The position numbers and the translations under genes were made by a program. The notes below the pieces were generated by a model. It worked only from the letters and a program-made list of their open reading frames with translations. It ran no database searches and was not told the origin of the DNA. From Lachnospiraceae bacterium (GTDB lineage: Bacteria; Bacillota; Clostridia; Lachnospirales; Lachnospiraceae), in the NCBI GenBank assembly GCA_009774175.1, contig VSNG01000002.1, forward strand, positions 82,890 through 146,889: a stretch of DNA of 64,000 bases, written 5' to 3'. This document shows positions 24,886-33,387 of the stretch, one piece after another; within the stretch, counting starts at the first letter, position 1, and every line of letters starts with the position of its first letter.

Positions 24886-25965
24886 TTATTTATACTTTCC
24901 GAGAAGCTTTTTCACCAGCACCTTACAGGGAACCACTACCTGCTCGTCCCACCGAAGCTTCCTGCAATACGCTTCGGGAGACCGATAAAAGAGGCTGAGT
25001 TTTTTTCTGTCTCTCGGATCCGCTATGGGTGATGCGAAGGCTTTCTCGGCGCGTTTCCTGTCCCGTCTCAAAATCTCTTCCAGCCGCATCCGAAATCCCT
25101 CGCCGTCCTCCGCCCCGAAGAGATCGCCATAGAAGAGCAAAAGTCTCTTATAAAAAAAATAATCATGAGTCAGCGCCAGATCCTCCCTGCCGAGATTTTG
25201 AAGGAGGCTTGTCTTCTCATAATAGGCCGGAATCTGATCCGTGAAAGTGCGCGAATTGATCCGCCTGTTCATGATGCTGTCCTCTCTGTCTATTATATAG
25301 TTATACAGGGCAATGTCAAGGTAAATGCAACGTCGGGCAGATGCCAGCGCCTGTGTTGCAAACACGATATCCTCATACCATCTTCCCTCTGGAAACAGCC
25401 CGGCGGGAAGAAGCTCCCTTCGATAGAGCTTGTTCCATGCCGCATTTTGAATCGCAAACTCCTCCCGTTCCTCCACATACGCCTCAAGAGCCTCCTGTCC
25501 CTCGAAAAGAACCGCCCTGTCCACCGACTGATCCGACGTTCCTGTACGGGAAATCTGACGGTAGCGGCAGACGGCAATGCCGGCCTTACTGTCCTGCATG
25601 GCAGAATAAAGCTTCTCATACATATCTGGATCAATCCAGTCGTCCCCGTCCACAAAGCCGATATAGTTTCCCCTCGCTTTCGCAATCCCCGTATTTCTGG
25701 CACAGGCAAGCCCGCCGTTTACCTGATGAATCACCTGTATCCGCCCGTCCCGTTCGGCCATCTCGTCAAGTATGCGCCCGGTGGCGTCCGCAGAGCCGTC
25801 GTCCACCACTATGATTTCCAGATTGCGATAAGACTGTTCGCAGACCGAGCGAACCCCTCTCTCAATACAGGCCTCCAGATTATAGGCGGCCATAATAACC
25901 GAAATCAATTCATCCTGTTCTTTCTCAAGCAGTTTGGGCGGTCGGTACTGATTCAAAATTTTCAC
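24886..25965 (-). CDS. Glycosyltransferase family 2
   Basis: Predicted 359-residue GT-A fold transferase with an extra N-terminal stretch of about 18 residues before ISVIMAAYNLEACIERGVRS. VDDGSADATG and the metal-binding DGDDW (in IGFVDGDDWIDPDMYE) are intact. Translation starts with GTG at 25965, with CAGGAGAA eight bases upstream. It is the first gene after the 223-base gap at 25966-26188 and probably begins a transcription unit running to the ABC flippase and beyond. Sugar is unknown. Confidence 0.88.
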   Translation of the reverse strand: MKILNQYRPPKLLEKEQDELISVIMAAYNLEACIERGVRSVCEQSYRNLEIIVVDDGSADATGRILDEMAERDGRIQVIHQVNGGLACARNTGIAKARGNYIGFVDGDDWIDPDMYEKLYSAMQDSKAGIAVCRYRQISRTGTSDQSVDRAVLFEGQEALEAYVEEREEFAIQNAAWNKLYRRELLPAGLFPEGRWYEDIVFATQALASARRCIYLDIALYNYIIDREDSIMNRRINSRTFTDQIPAYYEKTSLLQNLGREDLALTHDYFFYKRLLLFYGDLFGAEDGEGFRMRLEEILRRDRKRAEKAFASPIADPRDRKKLSLFYRSPEAYCRKLRWDEQVVVPCKVLVKKLLGKYK

Positions 25966-26188
25966 GTCGATTTCTCCTGTCCTGATTGATCCCTGTCTTT
26001 TCTTTAACCTCTCTCAGCGCTTTGCGCTTCCCATTTCATTTCGTCCGATATTCTTTATTGCGTTCCGAATTGCATCGTATGATATGAAATAAATAACGCT
26101 GGTCGCCTGTTATGAAATCACTTGTCAAAATCCGGTATTTCTTCTGTAACGCTCGTTTTCCTATATTAATTCAATGCGTTTTATCAAA
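25966..26188 (-). promoter_or_regulatory. AT-rich intergenic region, possible promoter
   Basis: This 223-base gap lies between an asparagine synthase gene and a GT2 gene. On the minus strand TTGATA (26187-26182) and TATAGG (26165-26160) are 16 bases apart, a fair sigma-A match that would leave a leader of about 190 bases. The leader contains a small hairpin AGCGC-AAA-GCGCT. A perfect TTGACA also occurs but without a -10 at the right distance. No open frame or known riboswitch was recognised. Confidence 0.3.
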
Positions 26189-28147
26189 TTATAATTTAAC
26201 TTTTGTTGACCGAAGCCACTCCTGCAACATCAGAATGTACCAAATTTGCGGTTTCCAGACATTTTTCATAATATAATCATCCCATAATTTTCTTACAGCA
26301 GTGGTCTCAAGCAAGCCCTGCCTCTCCAGCAGAGAGGGTTCCAGAAGACTTTCCGCCCACTCCCGAAGGCCCGGCTGCCTTAACCACCGATGCAGCGGAA
26401 TGGAGAACCCGGTTTTGGGTCGTTCCATTAACTCCCGGGGCACGTAACGGTAAAGTATGTCCCTCAGAATCTTCTTTCGAACGCCGTTCTCCTGTCTGTA
26501 AGCAAGCGGCAGCGTCCACGCAAACTCCACCACATCCCGGTCAAGCATCGGCACCCTTGTTTCCAGCGAAACCGCCATGGCCGTTCTGTCCACCTTATTT
26601 AAAATATCGTCGGGATGATACATCAGCAGATCCATCAGCATCAGATTATGCCGAGGTTCCTCCAGCAGCCCGGAGGGATAGGCATCCATCCAGGTCGTCC
26701 CCGCCTCTCTGCTCTGTATTGCATCCCACGGCCCAAAATCAAGCCGCTTCCCTTCCTGCCGTCCCTTTACAAGCTTGAGGCCCTCCCCGATCTCCGAGCG
26801 CAGATACATGTCCTCTATGGAGCGCGCCCCCAAAAGTCCCGCCCTTGTAGCCAGGGAAGGATTGTTCCCCAGACAGCCAGTCACGCCAAGGGCGCCGCCG
26901 GCCGCCAGACGCAGCGGATAAGGCAGCTTTCTCACCTTATTCCAAATGCGGTCAATAGAATAATAGGTGTTATATCCACAGAAAAGCTCATCCCCGCCAT
27001 CTCCGCTCAGAGACACCGTCACATGCTCCCGGGTGATCCTGCTGACCAGATAGGTGGGAATCTGGGACGAATCTGCAAAAGGCTCTCCAAACATACCCGC
27101 AAGAGCCGGAATCACGTTCTTTGCATCCTCCTCCGTAATATAAACCTCCGTATGTTCGGTTCCAAGCCTTTCGGCGATCTCTTTTGCGACGGGCGCCTCG
27201 TTAAACTGCTCCTCCCACATGCCTACCGTAAAGGTTCTGATCTTTTGCGAACTCTGCGCCTGCATCAGCGATACCATCGTGCTGCTGTCGATTCCCGCAG
27301 AGAGAAAAGCGCCCACGGGCACGTCAGCAGTCATCTGCCCGGCAATGGCATTTTGCAAAAGCCGTTCCAGCTCCTGTGCCGCTTCCTCACTGCTTCCGCG
27401 AAAAAGGTTTTTCTGCCCGAAAACAGCCGTTTCCATCATAGACCACCAGGTGAAAATTTCTGGTTTATCAAATGGTGATTTAACCTTTAATATTTTTCCT
27501 GGTTCCAGCTTCCAGATTCCCCGGTAGATGGAATAGGGGGCGGAAATATAACCATAACGCATGTAATCGCCCAATATATCTACGTTGACCGGATTGGTAA
27601 ACCCATCCAGTGAAGCAATGGAATTGAGGTCGGAGGCAAAGACAAAGCTTCCGTCATTCTCTCCGTTATTTATATTATCTTTTAATATTCCATAATATAA
27701 CGGCTTCTCTCCAATTCTGTCGCGGGCAAGAAATAACGCATGTTCTTCCCTGTCATACAACGCAATCGCGAACATTCCCTTCGCCATTTTCAGCGTATCA
27801 GCCAGACCGTATGCAGCAGCAGCCTCCAGAAGCGTCTCCGTGTCGGAGGTTCCCCGAAAGGCGGGTGTCCTGTTCTCTGCCAGCAGTCTTTTTCGGATAT
27901 CGGCATGATTATAGATCTCCCCGTTGTAAGCAATCACATATCTGCCATCCCGGGATACCATGGGCTGAGCCCCGGTGGGCGTAAGATCCACAATCGCCAG
28001 CCGCCTGTGTCCCAGCACCACCCTGTGATCGTCCGAGGCCCACACCCCCGACGCGTCAGGCCCGCGATATTGCATTCTATCGCACATCCGCTCGATATTC
28101 CTGCGCCAATCCCCTTTGAAGTTACAAAAGCCCGCAATTCCACACAT
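26189..28147 (-). CDS. asnB: Asparagine synthase, glutamine-hydrolysing (AsnB-like)
   Basis: Predicted 652-residue amidotransferase: an N-terminal class II glutaminase domain beginning MCGIAGF (Cys2 is the nucleophile after Met removal) and a C-terminal ATP-dependent synthase domain with the pyrophosphate-loop version FLSAGIDSSTMVS and SLSGDGGDELFCGYN. It is slightly longer than the 610-640 usual for the family. Such enzymes in O-antigen and capsule loci are thought to amidate the carboxyl of hexuronic acids, whereas housekeeping ones make asparagine. A second copy at 30565-32487 and a UDP-sugar 6-dehydrogenase at 49012-50328 favour the glycan role here. It follows an SGNH-protein gene after 24 bases and is the last gene before a 223-base gap. 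Confidence 0.9.
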   Translation of the reverse strand: MCGIAGFCNFKGDWRRNIERMCDRMQYRGPDASGVWASDDHRVVLGHRRLAIVDLTPTGAQPMVSRDGRYVIAYNGEIYNHADIRKRLLAENRTPAFRGTSDTETLLEAAAAYGLADTLKMAKGMFAIALYDREEHALFLARDRIGEKPLYYGILKDNINNGENDGSFVFASDLNSIASLDGFTNPVNVDILGDYMRYGYISAPYSIYRGIWKLEPGKILKVKSPFDKPEIFTWWSMMETAVFGQKNLFRGSSEEAAQELERLLQNAIAGQMTADVPVGAFLSAGIDSSTMVSLMQAQSSQKIRTFTVGMWEEQFNEAPVAKEIAERLGTEHTEVYITEEDAKNVIPALAGMFGEPFADSSQIPTYLVSRITREHVTVSLSGDGGDELFCGYNTYYSIDRIWNKVRKLPYPLRLAAGGALGVTGCLGNNPSLATRAGLLGARSIEDMYLRSEIGEGLKLVKGRQEGKRLDFGPWDAIQSREAGTTWMDAYPSGLLEEPRHNLMLMDLLMYHPDDILNKVDRTAMAVSLETRVPMLDRDVVEFAWTLPLAYRQENGVRKKILRDILYRYVPRELMERPKTGFSIPLHRWLRQPGLREWAESLLEPSLLERQGLLETTAVRKLWDDYIMKNVWKPQIWYILMLQEWLRSTKVKL

Positions 28148-28171
28148 ATGTTATTATTCCCTTCTTCTCCC

Positions 28172-29263
28172 CTACTCTTCTTCGATCTCAGCGTACTCCC
28201 CGTTCGCAATACGCTCTCTGACCGTCTCTACGGCCTCATTCTGCCTTGTCTGCCATAATGTATAGGAATTGTCCCATGAAGCATAAGAAGCGTCTCCACG
28301 GTGATCAGGGAGGGCATAGTTGGCCTGCAGGTATTTTTCCAGAAAATCCGTGCATTTCTCCGCCCCCACCGCATTCGTATGACTGCCATAATCCGCGAAG
28401 TCCTCCTCAAAGACAATGCCGATCTCATCGTAATAATCATTCATATTGAGAAAAGAATAGCCGCTCTGTTCTATAATTTCCCTCATATAATTAAACATCC
28501 GCTGTTCCTTTGGGGATTCCCCGTAGGGAGAAACAATAAACAGCGCCTCCTTTTTCCCTTCCTGTAAGCAGGCGATCAGCTCCCGCAGATACGCCTCCTG
28601 CTCCTTTGGCATGGCCAGTATGCCTTTATCGCCGCCGCAGGCAGGACGGGGCTGAGGCCCCACCTCATCCCGGAAGGTATAGCCTTTCAGGGGATGGCTG
28701 TTGGAATAGAACATGTTTGCCCACTCCGAAGGGAGGACCAGCATTTTCCAGTTGGTATGATACTTCATAATATCAAAATAATAGCTCAGGCGCCCTTCTT
28801 CGTCATCCTCCGGCACCAGCCCCCGTATGGCTTTTACCCGCAGGGGCGAATACCGCAGATTATCCGTAACCCCTCTGGTATAGGCCATATTATCCATCAG
28901 CCCCTTTTCTTCCATTGTAAACATACGCATTTCGAAAATATAGAGCGAGGGCGACTGGGTTTTCTCCGCCTCTTCCACCAGATACCGCATGGCCGCGGGC
29001 CGCTGTACATTGCTGGAAAGCGGATACATCGCGATTCCCGTCTCCCCCCAGAGCTTGGGAGCCGCATAGTATGGGAAAACCGGGCTCGAACCGATCATGA
29101 CCACATCCAGAGAATCCTTCTTTTCGGCGTAAAATCCCGCAAAACGGTCTTTCACGTCGCCGTTTGTACGCACCATATAAGAAACCGGCACAAGTATGGC
29201 CAGAAATATTACGATAAAAAGCAAAATCTGTACGGGAATCTTATAATTACACCTGCTATCCAT
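28172..29263 (-). CDS. Membrane-anchored SGNH/DltD-like protein
   Basis: Predicted 363-residue protein with one N-terminal membrane helix (about 11-30) and an outside-facing domain. It shows an SGNH-hydrolase pattern: VVMIGSSPVF (block I Ser, residues 58-61) and, near the C-terminus, DFADYGSHTNAVGAEKC with a D-x3-H pair at about 291 and 295. Such proteins (DltD, AlgJ/AlgX-like) handle acyl groups during or after transfer to a polymer. The ATG at 29263 overlaps the preceding GT4 stop by eight bases (ATGGATAG), so the longer frame from 29377 is unlikely. A comparable protein lies in the Dlt-like cassette at 39361-40455, with little direct similarity beyond the motifs. Acyl transfer or hydrolysis is inferred. 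Confidence 0.6.
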   Translation of the reverse strand: MDSRCNYKIPVQILLFIVIFLAILVPVSYMVRTNGDVKDRFAGFYAEKKDSLDVVMIGSSPVFPYYAAPKLWGETGIAMYPLSSNVQRPAAMRYLVEEAEKTQSPSLYIFEMRMFTMEEKGLMDNMAYTRGVTDNLRYSPLRVKAIRGLVPEDDEEGRLSYYFDIMKYHTNWKMLVLPSEWANMFYSNSHPLKGYTFRDEVGPQPRPACGGDKGILAMPKEQEAYLRELIACLQEGKKEALFIVSPYGESPKEQRMFNYMREIIEQSGYSFLNMNDYYDEIGIVFEEDFADYGSHTNAVGAEKCTDFLEKYLQANYALPDHRGDASYASWDNSYTLWQTRQNEAVETVRERIANGEYAEIEEE

Positions 29264-30365
29264 TGATAATCTCCTCAAAATATGCCTTCCACAGCCGATT
29301 AACCCGCTCCGGAGCAAGTCTCTTCTGAATCTCCGCCGCATTTTTACCGAGTCTGTCTGCGTAAGCCGGATCTCCAAGCAGCCTGTCCATCGCCTCCGTA
29401 AGCCGCTCCAAATCCCCTGCGGGAATAATGAGGCCGTTTTCGCCGTCCGACATAAGCTCCTGTGTGCCGCCGCTTGGCACGTCCGTGGCGATCACGGGAA
29501 GCCCCAGCGCCAGCGCCTCAATCAGGGCATTGGACACTCCTTCCGAGTAGGAAGTAAGCAAAAACAGGGAGGCCCGCTCAATTTGCACCGCCACGTCCAA
29601 AACGACGCCGGGCAACGACAGGCGGTCCGCCACGCCAAGCTTTAACGCCGTCTCTTCCATATGAGAGCGAAGCTCCCCGTCTCCGTAAATGACAAGACTG
29701 TATTCTGGATATTTGTCCTTTAGCGCCGCAAAGGCGCGAAGCTGCATTTCATGGTTTTTGTTGGCGTCCATACGGCCTACGGACACGATTTTCTTCTCCC
29801 GCTGTCCCTCATACCTTGGCCTGATAAAATCGGGATTGAGGGAATTGGGAAGAATGACCGCCTTCTCTCCCACCTTTTTACAAAAAAAAGACCGCGATCT
29901 CTCCGTCTGCAAAACGATTCCCGCCGCGTGGGAAAAGAGGAGATTGGCCAGCGCGGGCATCCACCTTCCCGGATATTCCTCCTTCGCTTCCCCCACCACG
30001 GAAACCACAGGCCTGGTTTTCGTTCCCATCGTGGTGACAACCGCCATAAAATTATTTTTCCCGATACAGGACAAAACCAAATCCGGCTTCTGCTCTTTCC
30101 ATATCGCATGTAATTTATTAAGCCGTCTGAAGAAATTCACAATCCGGCTGGAGGACACTTTTTCCTGCCCGATATCCGAGATGACTCTCTCTGTTCCTTC
30201 GGGCAGAAGATACTCGTCCTCCTTCTCATATTGTGTCACCATGACAACGCGATATCCTTCCTCCTGAAAGTACTCGGCCAGATTTACGAACACGCGTTCC
30301 GCTCCACCCTTGTGAAGGGACCCTATATAGAACGCTATTTTTTTCTCTGCATTTTTACTGTTCAT
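29256..30365 (-). CDS. Glycosyltransferase family 4
   Basis: Predicted 369-residue GT-B transferase: IAFYIGSLHKGGAERVFVNLAEYF opens the protein (glycine-rich loop and the GGAERV motif), VSVGRMDANKNHEMQLRAF marks the C-terminal domain, and SYSEGVSNALIEALALGLPVIATD is the donor-site motif. No clear ribosome site lies at the right distance from the ATG at 30365; instead AAGGA serves a seven-codon mini-frame at 30375-30355 that overlaps the start, suggesting coupled initiation. It is the first gene after the AT-rich gap at 30366-30564. It shares its GGAER layout with the GT4 proteins at 42205 and 43386. Confidence 0.88.
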   Translation of the reverse strand: MNSKNAEKKIAFYIGSLHKGGAERVFVNLAEYFQEEGYRVVMVTQYEKEDEYLLPEGTERVISDIGQEKVSSSRIVNFFRRLNKLHAIWKEQKPDLVLSCIGKNNFMAVVTTMGTKTRPVVSVVGEAKEEYPGRWMPALANLLFSHAAGIVLQTERSRSFFCKKVGEKAVILPNSLNPDFIRPRYEGQREKKIVSVGRMDANKNHEMQLRAFAALKDKYPEYSLVIYGDGELRSHMEETALKLGVADRLSLPGVVLDVAVQIERASLFLLTSYSEGVSNALIEALALGLPVIATDVPSGGTQELMSDGENGLIIPAGDLERLTEAMDRLLGDPAYADRLGKNAAEIQKRLAPERVNRLWKAYFEEIING

Positions 30366-30375
30366 CGGCTTGCAT
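30355..30375 (-). promoter_or_regulatory. Possible seven-codon upstream frame overlapping a GT4 start
   Basis: On the minus strand ATG CAA GCC GAT GAA CAG TAA begins ten bases before the ATG of the GT4 gene and ends inside it. AAGGA is four bases before this ATG but about fourteen before the GT4 ATG. Ribosomes ending the short frame could re-start on the gene. It is only a six-residue peptide and could be chance. Confidence 0.3.
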
Positions 30376-30564
30376 AAATTCCTTCATTTTTCGACCATAA
30401 CACCCATTTTTCTTGCTCTAATCCTGCATTTTCGCCACAAAACGGCAAAAATCCCATTTTTAATTAAATTTTCATTTATTTTCGTCCGTCTGAATATTTT
30501 GAAAACTTCAAATATTTTCAGAAAATATTTTTTTATTTTCCTCTCTATAACGTGCGCTATCTGT
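30366..30564 (-). other. AT-rich intergenic region
   Basis: A gap of 199 bases much richer in A/T than the surrounding genes. It contains a perfect AT-only palindrome AAATATTTTC-A-GAAAATATTT at 30510-30530 with a further related half-site nearby (30493-30502). No good -35/-10 pair with correct spacing was found, and no coding frame. It probably separates the asparagine synthase gene from the following GT4 gene and may hold a promoter for the latter. Confidence 0.4.
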
Positions 30565-32487
30565 TCATTTTATCATATCCCAGACGTTATGGCTTCCGTG
30601 AAAACTTTCGTACCACTGTTGAAATACAAAATAGGCCCAGGTCAGTCCGGAGTAATTTTCGCCCGTCGAAGGGCCCCTGTCGCCGGTCCGTACATACCTG
30701 TTTACCAACTCATGCACGTACGAAGCGTCGAATATGTTTTGACGTTTTACGAAGTCATAGTCCGCATAACATAACAGCTGCTCCTTAAGCGGTCCCCTTA
30801 GCCATTTGTCAAGAGGAACACCGAACCCTTTCTTCGGACGCTCCAGCAGTTCTCTCGGAATATAGTCATAAGCAATCTCCTTGAGAATATGCTTTTTATC
30901 CCCCGCCGCATATTTATACCGGTGGGGAATCCGATAGGAAAAGTCCATCACGTCCGGGTCAAGAACGGGACATCTCGCCTCCAGCGAATATTTCATGGAC
31001 GCCCGATCCATCTTACAGAGTATATCCCCCGGCAGATACGTGTCCATATCCAGAAGCATCCGGCGTATCTGCCAATCTCTGGCAGGACAGGCGCGCTCCA
31101 CGGGATAGTGCACCGGCAGGGCGCGCTTATCTGCGGGAAGCTCACCCACCATGGCCCGCGCCATCCCCGGATAGTTTCCGGCGCTAAACTGGGTTTTCGT
31201 GTCCGGATTTCTGTTTCCGGCAATCACACGCGCTTTAAAGGGAAGCCTTGCCTCCAGATCAAGCTGCCTGAAACCGGGCAGCCTGCAAAAACCATGCACA
31301 AAGCCGCCAAGGCAGTCAAGCTTCTGCGCCTGCGCCACTTTCTCATAAATATTATAGCCGCAGTAAAACTCGTCGCCGCCGTCGCCCGAAAGCGCCACCG
31401 TCACCTGTTCTCTGGCAAGCTTGCAGACTAACATCGTGGGAATCTGAGAAGGGTCGGCAAAGGGTTCGTCGTAGTACTTGGGAATGCTTTCCACCAAACG
31501 AAGCATGTCCGCCTCTCCGATCATCATCTCCGTGTGGGACGTTCCCAGATATTGGGCCACAGCCCTGGCATAAGCCGCCTCATTATATTTCTCCTCGTGA
31601 AAGCCGATGGAAAAGGTTTTTACCGGCTCCGAAGAATGCTCCTGTGCCAGCGCCGTCACCAGAGACGAATCATAGCCGCCGCTTAAAAAAGTCCCCAAGG
31701 GCACATCCGCAATCATACGAAGGGACACGGCCCGCTTTAAAAGGGTTTTCAGTTGTTCCTTTGCCTCCTCATAGCTTTCCACGGGGCATTTTAAAGCCTT
31801 CCCATAGGCGCCGCTTACGCTCCAATAGCTCCAGATCTTTATCTGCCCGCCCTGAAATCTCAGGATGGCGCCGGGGGCAAGCTTAAAGACGTTTTCATAA
31901 ATGCTCTCCGGCGCGTTGATATACTGTTGAAACAGATACCGCGAGAGCACGCCCCTGTCAATCGCCGCCTGAAAGTCCGGGCAGGCCATAATAGGTTTCA
32001 GCTCGGAGGCAAACACCAGCTCTCCCTGCTCATACCAATAATAAAGAGGCTTCTTGCCGACACGATCACGGATCAGATAAAGAGCCCCCTCCTCTCTGTC
32101 ATAAAGAGCGATGGCAAACATTCCGTTAAACCGGTTCACACAGGAAATGCCCCATTTTAAATAGGCGGCTATGATAACTTCCGTATCGCAGTCCGACCGA
32201 AAGGGATAGTCCGCCAGTTCTTCTCTGATTTCTCTGAAATTATAGATTTCACCATTATAGACAAGAACAACCCTGTCGCTGACCGAATGCATGGGCTGAT
32301 GTCCCAGCGCCGAAAGATCCATGATGGCAAGGCGTCTCTGCGCCAGCCCCAGCTGATAGCCGTCCGGCGTCTGATAAATCTCCGCGCCGCTGTCGTCCGG
32401 CCCTCTGTGATACATCGTATCATTCATCTGTCTGAGCTTTTGAAGCGTAATCTCCCGCTTTCTGACGTATCCGCATATCCCACACAT
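30565..32487 (-). CDS. asnB: Asparagine synthase, glutamine-hydrolysing (AsnB-like)
   Basis: Predicted 640-residue class II amidotransferase. The start was set at the ATG of MCGICGYVRKR (32487), because Cys2 must be exposed as the catalytic N-terminus; the in-frame upstream ATG would add five residues and block this. The synthase half shows FLSGGYDSSLVTAL (pyrophosphate loop), ALSGDGGDEFYCGYN and a C-terminal RPKKGFGVPLDKWLRG. It is clearly diverged from the copy at 26189-28147, so they are not a recent duplication and may amidate different acids. GGGAGAA precedes the start. It follows a deacetylase-like gene by 47 bases. Confidence 0.9.
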   Translation of the reverse strand: MCGICGYVRKREITLQKLRQMNDTMYHRGPDDSGAEIYQTPDGYQLGLAQRRLAIMDLSALGHQPMHSVSDRVVLVYNGEIYNFREIREELADYPFRSDCDTEVIIAAYLKWGISCVNRFNGMFAIALYDREEGALYLIRDRVGKKPLYYWYEQGELVFASELKPIMACPDFQAAIDRGVLSRYLFQQYINAPESIYENVFKLAPGAILRFQGGQIKIWSYWSVSGAYGKALKCPVESYEEAKEQLKTLLKRAVSLRMIADVPLGTFLSGGYDSSLVTALAQEHSSEPVKTFSIGFHEEKYNEAAYARAVAQYLGTSHTEMMIGEADMLRLVESIPKYYDEPFADPSQIPTMLVCKLAREQVTVALSGDGGDEFYCGYNIYEKVAQAQKLDCLGGFVHGFCRLPGFRQLDLEARLPFKARVIAGNRNPDTKTQFSAGNYPGMARAMVGELPADKRALPVHYPVERACPARDWQIRRMLLDMDTYLPGDILCKMDRASMKYSLEARCPVLDPDVMDFSYRIPHRYKYAAGDKKHILKEIAYDYIPRELLERPKKGFGVPLDKWLRGPLKEQLLCYADYDFVKRQNIFDASYVHELVNRYVRTGDRGPSTGENYSGLTWAYFVFQQWYESFHGSHNVWDMIK

Positions 32488-32534
32488 ACCAGTTTCTCCC
32501 AATCCATTTCGGAAAATGCACGCTTTTCGCGTCG

Positions 32535-33293
32535 TTATCTTACATCCTTCTCCAGAAAATAAGATTTATACTCGCCGAAATCTTTGCACTCGTTGTCAAC
32601 AGACTCCACAAGCTCCACATATTTTTCCTGCAAAAGTGCCCTGTAATTCCCGAAATTGTCATATCCTTCCCGGCACCACGCAAAAGGATGCACCAGAATC
32701 TGGACTTTATCAAATCCCTTAATGTTCGCTTCGTCAGGATAACCGTACCGCCAGATATGATTGGCGTCCGACATATATTTTACATCAAGTTTCGTATCAT
32801 CCGTTATTTTATCAGAAAAAGTAAAAAAGTCATCCTGATAGGCATTTAAAACGCCATCCAGCTTAATGTTCTCCCGCAGCACATCCCGAGAAGGCCTGTG
32901 TACGGAAAATTCGGTGATCGCAAAACCAAACATCTCGCTGAGAATGTCAATTTCCATACGGATGCGCTTTCTGATCTGCTCCATATCCGTCATGCCGTTC
33001 AGGGCAAAATGCAGTCCGATGTGCTGTCCCCGCTCGTGCATATCCTTAATGATATCCATATTCTTTCTGGACAATATATTATAGGAATTGTTAGTCCACT
33101 GGAAAAAGAACGTAGACGTAAAGTCCATGCTCTGTTCCACTTTGGCAAGCTGCCACGCCCTGTCAACACTGTACTCCACGTCATGCCGCATGATAATAAA
33201 GGAATCCCTGTTTAACGCCTCCGCATAGCTGCACTGTCTGCCTGTAGACTTTATAATCCTGATAATTTCCCTGTAGTCGTCAAATGAAAACAT
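32535..33293 (-). CDS. Polysaccharide deacetylase-like (NodB-fold) protein
   Basis: Predicted 252-residue protein with NodB-fold features found in WbmS-type proteins of LPS loci: IIMRHDVEYSVDRA in place of the usual TFDDG (acidic residues at 38 and 40), HIGLHF with the H-x3-H metal pair at 91 and 95, and SVHRPSRDVL. These could still bind a metal and remove an N- or O-acetyl group, but the altered first motif leaves the substrate unclear. No signal peptide is present, so it would act inside the cell, on a nucleotide-sugar or lipid-linked intermediate. GGAGG lies just before the ATG and an extended -10 promoter candidate is 30 bases upstream. Confidence 0.7.
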   Translation of the reverse strand: MFSFDDYREIIRIIKSTGRQCSYAEALNRDSFIIMRHDVEYSVDRAWQLAKVEQSMDFTSTFFFQWTNNSYNILSRKNMDIIKDMHERGQHIGLHFALNGMTDMEQIRKRIRMEIDILSEMFGFAITEFSVHRPSRDVLRENIKLDGVLNAYQDDFFTFSDKITDDTKLDVKYMSDANHIWRYGYPDEANIKGFDKVQILVHPFAWCREGYDNFGNYRALLQEKYVELVESVDNECKDFGEYKSYFLEKDVR

Positions 33294-33323
33294 GGCCGCC
33301 TCCGCTTTGTATATTTTATCAAT

Positions 33324-33332
33324 AGTATAGCA
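33324..33332 (-). promoter_or_regulatory. Extended -10 promoter candidate
   Basis: On the minus strand TGCTATACT gives a TGN extension and a 5/6 match to TATAAT in an AT-rich gap. No good -35 is seen at 16-18 bases, as expected for extended -10 promoters. A start near 33317 would give a short leader of about 24 bases carrying the GGAGG site of the deacetylase-like gene. It could give this half of the locus its own transcription. Confidence 0.45.
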
Positions 33333-33387
33333 TATTTAATCAATAATTACGAACCAATTCTTCCGGCTTTTCCTGCGCCCGATCCAC

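Noticed and set aside
30510..30530. AT-only palindrome as a terminator
   Set aside because: The T-run lies on the plus-strand side while all genes run on the minus strand, and the stem is A/T only. Kept only as a note within the gap.
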